Shown here: in pieces, positions 1 to 5,044 of the stretch
How positions within the stretch are numbered: position 1 is the stretch's first letter
Layout of the letters: each line of letters opens with the position of its first letter
Assembly (NCBI GenBank): GCA_030673995.1
Contig: DAOUYU010000136.1
Location: forward strand, 1 to 5,044
Length of the DNA: 5,044 bases
Direction: 5' to 3'
Source of the DNA: Candidatus Aminicenantota bacterium
GTDB lineage: Bacteria; Acidobacteriota; Aminicenantia; Aminicenantales; Aminicenantaceae
Made by a program: the position numbers and the translations under genes
Notes under the pieces: model-generated
Told to the model about the DNA's origin: nothing
Database searches by the model: none
The model's input: only the letters and a program-made list of their open reading frames with translations

Positions 1-638
1 GAGACTGCGGCAATAGTAGAATTCATCCCCATCAATCTCTCGTAGGCCGATATATAATCTGCGGGATCTATCGAAGGATTTTGGATGAAAAAAGCAATGG
101 GGCCATCATTATTCGGACTGTAGAGCTCGAAATCTGCGGCCGTTCCTTTTCGATAAAAAACCAAATTAAAAGCAAGAGGCAAGCCGTATTTTGTCATATC
201 CTGATAGAACCAGATTTCTGTATCCCGCAACTCTCTTTGGGTGGTATAGCTATCTCGCTGCATCGGCTCTCCCAATATAATATAAATCCGGCCGCGGTCA
301 GTGCGCCAACCAGGTTTTGGAGAGCCGACACTTAATCTCTGGTTGGCATAGGCAATTCTTCGGTAGTGCTCTGTTTTGTGCTCGTTCCAAGGAGTTCCTG
401 GAGTAGGGTCCCGGTGTTTCCAGAAAGCTTCGATGAATAGTACTCTTTCCCTATTGGTCTCGAGCTGGAGAAATACATCTTTCTCTTTTGGAGTAATGAT
501 GTAGATCACTTCCTCTTTCAGCCATTTTTTAAATTTGGGCGGAAGCTCTTTGATAGATTTTTTTTCTCCTAATAAGGGGACGAAAAGAAAGAAAAGTGAA
601 CTAATGATTGAAATTATTCTGGAGTTATTTTTTATCAT
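1..638 (-). CDS. GWxTD domain-containing exported protein, N-terminal part (runs off left edge)
   Basis: The frame is open from ATG at 638 to base 1, giving 212 complete codons; the C-terminus lies outside the window. Residues 1-24 (basic MIKNNSR start, then a hydrophobic stretch to about PLLG) look like a signal peptide, so the product is probably exported. Residues 110-125 read GWRTDRGRIYIILGEP, the defining motif of the GWxTD domain family. Typical flanking sequence is also present: FIEAFWKHRDPTPGT at 69-82, HYRRIAYANQRL at 91-102, and a following EIWFYQD strand at 141-147. The biochemical role of this family is not established; members are common in Acidobacteriota-like genomes and usually have further beta-rich sequence after this domain. 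The Shine-Dalgarno is poor (AAGAAAAG directly before the ATG), but no better start exists and the signal peptide supports this one. A good sigma70-like promoter lies just upstream. The lipoprotein gene at 917-1426 is upstream on the same strand but separated by a weak terminator. Confidence 0.92.
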   Translation of the reverse strand, partial: MIKNNSRIISIISSLFFLFVPLLGEKKSIKELPPKFKKWLKEEVIYIITPKEKDVFLQLETNRERVLFIEAFWKHRDPTPGTPWNEHKTEHYRRIAYANQRLSVGSPKPGWRTDRGRIYIILGEPMQRDSYTTQRELRDTEIWFYQDMTKYGLPLAFNLVFYRKGTAADFELYSPNNDGPIAFFIQNPSIDPADYISAYERLMGMNSTIAAV

Positions 639-656
639 CTTTTCTTATAATATTTA

Positions 657-685
657 ATTTTAAACTTATTTTAATAAATTTTCAA
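657..685 (-). promoter_or_regulatory. Candidate sigma70-type promoter of the GWxTD gene
   Basis: On the minus strand, TTGAAA (685-680) is followed after exactly 17 bases by TAAAAT (662-657). Each hexamer matches the sigma70 consensus at 5 of 6 positions. Transcription would begin near 650, giving a leader of only about 12 bases before the ATG at 638. The region is very AT-rich, so chance matches are possible. The site overlaps the stop codon of the decayed small frame at 682-804. Confidence 0.42.
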
Positions 686-804
686 ATCAGGCATTCTCTG
701 GCTAGATTTTCGAGCGCCTCTGCAGGATCTGATTCTGCTCCATCATCTTATTCATGGAGCAATTTTTGTGCCAGCAGGTCCTGGAAAATTTCCTGGCGTT
801 CCAT
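682..804 (-). pseudogene. Possible small-protein remnant with an internal stop
   Basis: From ATG at 804 a frame reads MERQEIFQDLLAQKLLHE, then TAA, then continues protein-like as DDGAESDPAEALENLAREC and ends at TGA (684-682). Ignoring the internal TAA it would encode about 40 residues. The reading is charge-rich, amphipathic and helix-favouring, and its codons are purine-rich at the first position, which suggests former coding. There is no convincing Shine-Dalgarno and stops lie just upstream in frame. I do not recognise the family; the size and composition would suit a small antitoxin-like protein, but that is only a guess. A plus-strand frame over the same DNA (open 678-890, including HGAIFVPAGPGKFPGVPFHT) is also open and cannot be excluded as the true relic. 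Confidence 0.3.
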
Positions 805-848
805 TCCATACAGCTACTATGACATATGATAAAGCTACAGAATGTATG

Positions 849-870
849 AAAAAATCGGATTTCTCATCCG
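849..870 (-). terminator. Weak intrinsic terminator after the lipoprotein gene
   Basis: Read on the minus strand, CGGAT-GAGAA-ATCCG forms a 5-bp stem with a 5-base loop, followed after one base by six T residues (854-849). It lies about 46 bases past the lipoprotein stop codon at 917-919, in the expected orientation. The stem is short, so efficiency is probably modest. If it works, the lipoprotein gene is transcribed separately from the GWxTD gene. Confidence 0.45.
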
Positions 871-916
871 TCGTCCGTTGGTACTCTTAATTTGTAATTT
901 GCTTTCTTTAAAAAGA

Positions 917-1426
917 TTAAATTCCTATATTTTCAATTTCAGTCTTTGCCGGGCCCAGCAGATCCTGGAGCTCAAGGAGAAAACGATCCAAATATTCTTC
1001 TAAATCTGAATCTTTGGGAACACCGCTCCAAGCCGTACCAATCGTGGGAACCGCCTGCCATAATTCGTCTGGAGTTGGCGATTTTACAGTCTCAGCTACT
1101 TGGTATTTAGTTTTGATTGTGACAATGATCGTGTCCTCTGTGCTCTCAAGAATTTGAATATCAAGCTTGAATCTGTGCATCTTATTCTCTTTTTTGAATA
1201 TACGCCAGTCGGTTTGGATTGCACCTCTCTCTTCGGATTCAGACTTGACCCCATATCCACTTCTTTGAACCGCCTTTAAGCATTTGGCAAACACTTCGTT
1301 TTTTGTTTTTTTCTCCCAGATTTTTTTGGACATGATGGGTTCAAGTTGAGGTCTAGTCGTTGAACAAGAGAAAGCAAAAGCTGCAATAAATAAGAAAAGG
1401 GCGAAATTTCTTTTCTGTTCTTTCAT
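917..1426 (-). CDS. Putative small lipoprotein of unknown function
   Basis: I choose ATG at 1426 (169 residues) rather than the in-frame ATG at 1450. AAGGAG lies six bases before the 1426 start, and the signal peptide then has a normal length. The N-terminus is basic (MKEQKRN), then hydrophobic, ending FAFSC with Cys21 as the likely lipidated residue. The lipobox is imperfect (Phe at -2), so anchoring is probable rather than certain. Residues 38-150 form an alpha/beta domain: KNEVFAKCLKAVQRSGYGV looks like a helix, GAIQTDWR and the following strands like a sheet, and SDLEEYLDRFLLELQDLL like a terminal helix. The pattern 'a helix that begins a per-gene unit, then a GxIxT strand' resembles BamC-like or DUF-type envelope lipoproteins, but I do not recognise a named family. 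It ends in TAA and a weak terminator follows. It points away from the VWFA-related gene. Confidence 0.82.
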   Translation of the reverse strand: MKEQKRNFALFLFIAAFAFSCSTTRPQLEPIMSKKIWEKKTKNEVFAKCLKAVQRSGYGVKSESEERGAIQTDWRIFKKENKMHRFKLDIQILESTEDTIIVTIKTKYQVAETVKSPTPDELWQAVPTIGTAWSGVPKDSDLEEYLDRFLLELQDLLGPAKTEIENIGI

Positions 1427-1646
1427 TCTGTTCTCCTTATCTTTTACCACTGTTTGCTTAATTTTGGATTTATCCTTTGCTTCTATCTTAGCAGATATCG
1501 TGCCAATAAAAAAATGAATTCACACTAAACCTCAATAATTAGCTCTGCGTTTCCCTAAATAGAATATATCTAAGGATAAAAAATCTAAGGATAAAAAAAA
1601 TCCCAGATAAAAAAAAGAATGAATATGAAATCTATCTAAAACAACT
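1427..1646. other. AT-rich gene-free gap upstream of the lipoprotein gene
   Basis: I see no convincing coding frame here on either strand. It must hold the promoter of the lipoprotein gene, but no hexamer pair with good spacing stands out: minus-strand TTGAGG with TTTTAT at 18 bases is the best and is weak. The right-hand half contains the short tandem repeat at 1568-1616 and the point where recognisable transposase sequence ends. Confidence 0.5.
1568..1616. repeat. 15-bp tandem repeat, two exact copies plus one degenerate
   Basis: ATCTAAGGATAAAAA occurs at 1568-1582 and immediately again at 1583-1597. A third, degenerate copy (ATCCCAGATAAAAA-like) follows at about 1600-1616. The unit is low-complexity and probably arose by replication slippage. 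It lies next to the decayed end of the transposase. Confidence 0.7.
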
Positions 1647-1881
1647 GATGAAAGCGATCACTCTCATCTAGCCACCGCATGAAGGACATATAAGAGGATC
1701 AGCTTCATAGACCTTGCGGATCCTCTCCGCCCAGCCTTTGGAAGGGGCATGATGGTGCTCTTGCACAATTGTCAGGGGATGTTGAGGGATCGACTCCGGT
1801 CTTGCGCATCTTGCCTCTGTGGGCCTTAGAATAAACCCCGTACTAACGCACAATGACCTGCTGAAGCGCAGGCCATTTGTT
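1647..1881 (-). pseudogene. IS91-like transposase, C-terminal remnant (stops and frameshift)
   Basis: Two frames on the minus strand together carry the C-terminal signature of IS91-family (Y2) transposases. From 1881, one frame reads NKWPALQQVIVR, TAG (1845-1843), then YGVYSKAHRGKMRK. This corresponds to the family's 'VRYYGxYSNxxRGK' segment with one Tyr codon turned into a stop. After a frameshift somewhere around 1750-1795, the other frame reads APSKGWAERIRKVYEADPL and ICPSCGG. There TAG (1670-1668) replaces the usual Glu, and the family sequence resumes in frame as MRVIAFI. CPSC is the zinc-knuckle-like Cys pair of the family. Similarity ends near 1647, and the HUH nuclease core with its catalytic tyrosines is absent. 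With two nonsense codons, a frameshift and no catalytic core, it is inactive. No IS ends are recognisable. Confidence 0.85.
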
Positions 1882-1947
1882 TCAATTTCACCACTATTGA
1901 CCTCTTCCTTTTGAGTATGATATGTTTATTCCGATATGCCAGCAGTT

Positions 1948-1977
1948 AGAAATCTTGCAAATCTTAGCGAGATTTCT
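1948..1977. repeat. Inverted repeat upstream of the VWFA-related gene (operator or leader hairpin)
   Basis: AGAAATCTTGC (1948-1958) pairs with GCGAGATTTCT (1967-1977) around the 8-base loop AAATCTTA. All 11 positions pair, one of them as G-U. No T run follows on either strand, so it does not look like a terminator. It sits 57-87 bases before the ATG and overlaps the best candidate -35 and spacer, which would suit a repressor operator. A structured mRNA leader is the alternative if transcription starts further upstream. Confidence 0.6.
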
Positions 1978-1983
1978 TATGAA
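1955..1983 (+). promoter_or_regulatory. Candidate promoter of the VWFA-related gene
   Basis: TTGCAA (1955-1960) is followed after 17 bases by TATGAA (1978-1983), each matching the sigma70 consensus at 4 of 6 positions. It lies about 50 bases before the ATG and overlaps the inverted repeat. A second possible -10, TATATT (2005-2010), has a better hexamer but no good -35. The call is weak. Confidence 0.25.
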
Positions 1984-2034
1984 CAAAAAAGCTATTTTCT
2001 ATGGTATATTAAAAAAAGGAGGAGCATTAGATAA

Positions 2035-4197
2035 ATGAGAAAATTTTATTACATCCTCTTATCTGTTTTTCTTTTTTTGAGTAGCCTTTCAGGACCGTTT
2101 GGTAATCAAAAGCCCCTTCAGTCCGAGAAGCATGAAGTCGCCGTCCGTCTGGTTCTCGTGGATGTGGTAGCCATGGATGAAGAAGGCTATTTTGTTCAGG
2201 ATCTTAAAAAGGAGGATTTTGAAATCTACGAAGATGGGAAAAAGGTTCCCATAAATTCCTTCGAACTGATTTCTTTTGAAAAGGGAACAGCAGGGGTGGA
2301 AGAGCCCGATATTTCTAAATACTCTCCTAAACATGATAGAAAAAAGCGTCTCACCGTCATCTTCGACTCGATCAACACGGTCAAGAGGCAGCTTGACCGC
2401 GGCAAGCCAGGGATAATGGAAGGTCTCGTCTCTCTAATCAAGCAGGGCCGTGAGATTATGGTTTTGGAACTTCCGGAAAAAGGAGGAATGAAGATTCTTC
2501 AGCCTTTCACGATGAATGAAAACCTTATCACTCGGGCGGTCAAAAACGCCTCCGGTAGCATCTGGCTCGAGGAGGCACCTGACATTTTACATACTCCACG
2601 GATAATACATGAAGAAGACCTCGCAGCAGATCGTGAAGATCTTAGTATGACATCCCAACAATCTTACCAAGTGATCTACTACTACGAAACTCGACCGCGA
2701 TTTGAAAAGTCGCTCACCAGCCTGCTGTCTGTTATGAACATGCTCAAGGATTACCCAGGGAGAAAATCCGTTCTTTTGGTCAGCGGCGGATTTCCAGAGA
2801 TGTCCATAAAAAAAATCTTTGGAGAGTTTGAATTGACCTTAGCAAAGGCGCACTCGGAAATAGATATTGCCAATATACATGATCCCTTCAAGGTCCTTCA
2901 TAAATCCAAAATGAGATATGGAGATCAGATTTTCGAGGATCTAATCGATTTTGCCAACAGCCACAATATCACCTTCTACACCCTAGATCCAGATAATTAT
3001 TTGAAATATGTTTTGCCTGACGTCTCCAAGGATAATTTCCCGAGAGCCGTGGGGACCCTTAGATCTGCGTATCCGAGCGACAAGATCGCGGCCATAGAAA
3101 GATATGAATTAAACAATCTGAAGTTCCTTTCCAGAGAAACCGGAGGCCTCTCGTTCCAAGGTGCGAAAAAATTTGAGAATTTTAAAAAGAATGTGCATCA
3201 GGACCTCTCGGCATATTATGAACTGAGCTACATCCCTCCCCGAAAAAAAGGAGACGGCAAGTACCATAAGATCAGAGTTGAAATCAAAAAGCCGGGCCTG
3301 AAATTTCGGTCCCGGGTAGGATACTATGACTACACCGGTGAGCAGAATGAAACGCTAACATTCGCTTCTGCTTCTTACAATCCTTCCCTTTTCAAAGATT
3401 TTCCCCTTGAAGCCTGGGCCAACCCTTTCATTCAAGATAAGGATAATTTCATTCTCTGGTTCAACATTGTCCTGCCTTTGAAAAAATTGATCGTTGGCAA
3501 TTATGACAGAGACAAGCCTAAGATTCTCAAGCTGAAAATTTGGATGATGAAGGAGAATGGGGATATGGATCCAGGAACAGAAATGACAATGCCAATAATT
3601 CTGACTCCGGAAACACTCCAGAAGCTGAGAGGAAGGCCCTTCTTTATATATAATTGCGCTTCAGGAAAATTAAAACTCAAACAAGAAAAATACAGAATGA
3701 TATTTGCCGTTCATGATGAGGAACTCTCCCAGACCGGGACGTATGAGGAGGAACTTGCTATACCGGGGAGTCAAAAAATCAAGGAACCCCAAGTAGCCAC
3801 AGCCTTTTTTGGCAACTTAGTAGAACAACGAAGAGGAAGCAGTACTTTCCGGGTATCCGCAGAAGATTCGTCACTTCAGCTTCAAGCGTACAAATTTTTT
3901 CCGTTGGAACTCAACATCTTTAGACCACGAGCAAACATCGCTTTGCTCATGCAGTTTTTTGTTCCGGATAAAAAAACTTCCATCGAGCCTCGATTCGTTC
4001 TAGTTCAGAACGGTCAGGAAAAGGGAGCCGTGCCCGGTGAAGTCGTTGATAAATCCTGGAATAAAAAAGCGGGTCTCTGGAGTATTGTGTATAAACTGGA
4101 TTTTAGCGCTTTCCCTGCAGGAAGCTATGTCCTGTACATAAAGGGCAATGTCGACACATCATTCCTGGAAGCAGATCTGCGGGTTAAGATTTTATGA
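2035..4197 (+). CDS. Exported VWFA-related domain protein (acidobacterial type)
   Basis: This 720-residue protein starts at ATG 2035, preceded by a strong AGGAGGAG about ten bases upstream. Residues 1-20 are a signal peptide (MRKFYY, then a hydrophobic run to SSLSG). Residues 36-82 match the family opening: VRLVLVDVVAMDEEG, then the DLKKEDFEIYEDGKKV segment that precedes the VWA fold. The VWA-like domain spans about 104-430. It contains LTVIFDSINT at 106-115 where the MIDAS would lie, YPGRKSVLLVSGGFP at 240-254, NITFYTLDPD at 311-320, LSRETGGLSF at 365-374, and YELSYIPP plus YHKIRVEIKKPGLKFRSRVGYY up to 431. This order matches the acidobacterial VWFA-related family (TIGR03436-like). The metal site is degenerate (DSINT instead of DxSxS), so metal-dependent binding is doubtful. 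Residues 440-720 form a beta-rich extension I cannot assign. It is probably periplasmic or surface-exposed and acts in protein binding. It stands alone on the plus strand. Confidence 0.93.
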   Translation: MRKFYYILLSVFLFLSSLSGPFGNQKPLQSEKHEVAVRLVLVDVVAMDEEGYFVQDLKKEDFEIYEDGKKVPINSFELISFEKGTAGVEEPDISKYSPKHDRKKRLTVIFDSINTVKRQLDRGKPGIMEGLVSLIKQGREIMVLELPEKGGMKILQPFTMNENLITRAVKNASGSIWLEEAPDILHTPRIIHEEDLAADREDLSMTSQQSYQVIYYYETRPRFEKSLTSLLSVMNMLKDYPGRKSVLLVSGGFPEMSIKKIFGEFELTLAKAHSEIDIANIHDPFKVLHKSKMRYGDQIFEDLIDFANSHNITFYTLDPDNYLKYVLPDVSKDNFPRAVGTLRSAYPSDKIAAIERYELNNLKFLSRETGGLSFQGAKKFENFKKNVHQDLSAYYELSYIPPRKKGDGKYHKIRVEIKKPGLKFRSRVGYYDYTGEQNETLTFASASYNPSLFKDFPLEAWANPFIQDKDNFILWFNIVLPLKKLIVGNYDRDKPKILKLKIWMMKENGDMDPGTEMTMPIILTPETLQKLRGRPFFIYNCASGKLKLKQEKYRMIFAVHDEELSQTGTYEEELAIPGSQKIKEPQVATAFFGNLVEQRRGSSTFRVSAEDSSLQLQAYKFFPLELNIFRPRANIALLMQFFVPDKKTSIEPRFVLVQNGQEKGAVPGEVVDKSWNKKAGLWSIVYKLDFSAFPAGSYVLYIKGNVDTSFLEADLRVKIL

Positions 4198-4250
4198 TCA
4201 AACATTTCTTTAGGCTTTCAGCCAGCTCATTATTCAAAGGGAGTAAATTT

Positions 4251-4422
4251 TTAAATATTTTTATAACACAACTTTTTCCAGGCCTCTCTCTCATGGAACA
4301 TATCTTCCATTGCTAAACCAAGTTCTTGAAGGAGACAAAGTATACCTTCATACCCAACATAAGGAATGGGAAGGTATATGAAGGTATTGAAATAATAACT
4401 GCTTCCTATAATTAAAACAAAT
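4251..4422 (-). pseudogene. Nitrogenase component 1-like protein, C-terminal remnant
   Basis: An open minus-strand frame without a start codon runs from just after a TGA (about 4434) to TAA (4253-4251). It contains VLIIGSS, then a short odd stretch YYFNTFIYLP, then IPYVGYEGILCLLQELGLAME and a basic tail. VLIIGSS resembles the 'DLIIGSS/LLIGNS' segment, and PYVGYEGILCLLQEL the C-terminal GYxG helix, of the nitrogenase component 1 superfamily (NifD/NifE-like and NflD-like proteins). In intact members these two segments are separated by more residues, so an internal deletion is likely. Cofactor ligands and the N-terminal bulk are absent. Its 5' end overlaps the end of the oxidoreductase remnant. 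The family call rests on short motifs only. Confidence 0.48.
4342..4387. repeat. Imperfect inverted repeat inside the nitrogenase-like remnant
   Basis: ATACCTTCATACC (4342-4354) is the reverse complement of GGTATATGAAGGTAT (4373-4387), apart from two extra bases (TA/AT) in the latter. The arms are 18 bases apart. On the minus strand one arm is the GYEGI coding sequence of the conserved motif, and the other codes the atypical NTFIY stretch. No T run follows on either strand, so a classical terminator is unlikely. Confidence 0.75.
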
Positions 4423-4798
4423 CCTCGACGTCTTCATTCTGTGGGGGAAGATGCCCGTGTTTTTGGAGAAACTGCTGGATGAGTTCACTTTCCCTTTTTG
4501 TGTACATAGGATCCTCTTCGTAAATAAAAAACCGTGCCTTTTTATTTGAAGAAAGCTACACTCGAAGAGCCTGCTTCAAATTAGGGGTACCAGCAATATA
4601 GATAATGCTCTTCTCCTCATCCAGGAGCTGAAAGGCTCCTTCTGAGTCAGGGACCTGGCTTACAACTTCAGGGCTAAACTCAAGCCATTTTTCAGGGGGA
4701 AGGATGACAGGAGAAAGCCGGAACCTCAGGTCACATCTCAAGCAACGGTTGGCTTCTTTACGAGCCTCCTCTTCGTATGATAGGGCGGAAGTATCCAT
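4412..4798 (-). pseudogene. FAD/Fe-S oxidoreductase C-terminal fragment, split by an amber codon
   Basis: From ATG 4798 the frame runs 80 residues to TAG (4558-4556). It then continues in the same frame for 47 protein-like residues to TAA (4414-4412). The first part has EEEARKEANRCLRCDLRFR (C19, C22), the cysteine-pair signature seen near the C-terminus of NuoF/GltD-like FAD-dependent oxidoreductases. It is followed by LPPEKWLEFSPE and VPDSEGAFQLLDEEKSIIYI. After the amber come SSNKKARFFIYEEDPMYTKR, ESELIQQFLQKHG and an acidic end EDVEDLF. All of this is what such proteins carry at their C-terminus, and they are normally many hundreds of residues long. The flavin and NAD(P) domains are missing here: stops lie in frame within 60 bases upstream. 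No proper Shine-Dalgarno precedes the ATG. I read it as a truncated relic with a nonsense mutation. A small expressed protein is less likely. Confidence 0.78.
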
Positions 4799-4817
4799 AC
4801 TCTCTTTCGACGCAGTT

Positions 4818-4940
4818 CTAATATTCTGTAAGGCTGCAGTCCGACCTTCCTATCTTCAAATCCGAAAACCGCTCATTGTTTTCCGTGAATTTTTCAATCG
4901 CTTCGAGAAATTTTGTCTTATCGAATTCAACCTTGTTCAT
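4818..4940 (-). CDS. Tiny open frame, 40 residues, unknown
   Basis: ATG at 4940 opens a frame reading MNKVEFDKTKFLEAIEKF, then TENNERFSDLKIGRSDC, to TAG (4820-4818). It is charged and helix-favouring, and its codons look coding-like, but I do not recognise it. The frame is also open upstream of the ATG to a TGA near 5000. There is no Shine-Dalgarno, but the ATG overlaps the TGA of the frame from the right edge (ATGA), which would allow translational coupling. It may equally be the N-terminal stub of a decayed gene whose remainder was lost where the oxidoreductase relic begins. Confidence 0.3.
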   Translation of the reverse strand: MNKVEFDKTKFLEAIEKFTENNERFSDLKIGRSDCSLTEY

Positions 4941-5044
4941 CGATTTGTGGGGAAAGAGTCCAGCCTTTTGCTGATTGTTCTGCAGTTTATTTCAATTTGT
5001 CTATCTTGTTTGCCGTTGAACGTCTCGTTTTGAGTGTGATACAC
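4937..5044 (-). CDS. Partial open frame at right edge, C-terminus only, unknown
   Basis: A minus-strand frame is open from the window edge to TGA (4939-4937), giving 35 residues. They begin VYHTQNETFNGKQDRQIEIN and end SKRLDSFPTNR. Its stop overlaps the ATG of the 40-residue frame as ATGA. No family is recognised, and 35 codons without a stop is not strong evidence in itself. The sequence beyond the right edge would decide. Confidence 0.25.
   Translation of the reverse strand: MYHTQNETFNGKQDRQIEINCRTISKRLDSFPTNR

Noticed and set aside
81..335. Plus-strand open frame of 84 codons.
   Set aside because: It lies entirely antisense to the GWxTD domain coding sequence and has no family signal.
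1568..1616. Tandem repeat as a CRISPR array or iteron set.
   Set aside because: The units are contiguous 15-mers of low complexity with no spacers, only two are exact, and no cas or replication gene is nearby.
1909..1923. TTTTGAGTATGATA here resembles TTTTGAGTGTGATA at 5029-5042, possibly ends of one mobile element.
   Set aside because: One 13-of-14 match in a window of this size and AT bias is expected by chance. There are no matching opposite ends or target-site duplication.
4213..4223. GGCTTTCAGCC hairpin soon after the VWFA-related stop as a terminator.
   Set aside because: The stem is only 4 bp and no T run follows. The AT-rich tract further on is not adjacent to it.
1647..4558. Several in-frame TAG codons suggested amber reassignment or readthrough in this organism.
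   Set aside because: The transposase also has a frameshift and lost its core, the small remnant is broken by TAA, and the oxidoreductase lacks its N-terminus. Ordinary pseudogene decay explains all of them without recoding.
4704..5033. Plus-strand open frame of 109 codons at the right end.
   Set aside because: It is antisense to the recognisable CLRCDL fragment and to the minus-strand tiny frames, has no Shine-Dalgarno, and shows a leucine/serine/phenylalanine-rich antisense-like composition.

Overview
The window looks like a piece of an uncultured anaerobic bacterium of the Acidobacteriota/Aminicenantia type. The evidence is a GWxTD-domain protein, a large exported protein with the acidobacterial 'VWFA-related' domain, moderately AT-rich DNA and wide, decayed intergenic stretches. 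No rRNA or taxonomic marker is present, so the lineage is an inference from family content.

Layout. Bases 1-638 (minus) hold the N-terminal 212 residues of a secreted GWxTD-domain protein that runs off the left edge. Bases 639-916 hold a candidate promoter for that gene, a small frame with a nonsense codon, and a weak terminator. Bases 917-1426 (minus) encode a small putative lipoprotein. Bases 1427-1646 are AT-rich with a 15-bp tandem repeat. Bases 1647-1881 (minus) carry the wrecked C-terminus of an IS91-like transposase. Bases 2035-4197 (plus) encode the 720-residue VWFA-related protein, with a strong inverted repeat upstream. From 4251 to the right edge the minus strand carries decayed material: a nitrogenase component 1-like C-terminal fragment (4251-4422), the C-terminus of an FAD/Fe-S oxidoreductase broken by an amber codon (4412-4798), and two tiny frames of unknown origin that overlap by ATGA (4818-5044).

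The three intact or edge-truncated genes (GWxTD, lipoprotein, VWFA-related) all encode envelope or exported proteins, but their genes are not one operon: the first two point left and the third points right. The rest is a gene graveyard. The most interesting part is the right end. There the CLRCDL-type oxidoreductase tail carries what looks like a degenerate GIY-YIG-like module, and it is followed on the same strand by a nitrogenase-like tail whose coding sequence contains an inverted duplication. This could be the residue of a former redox operon.
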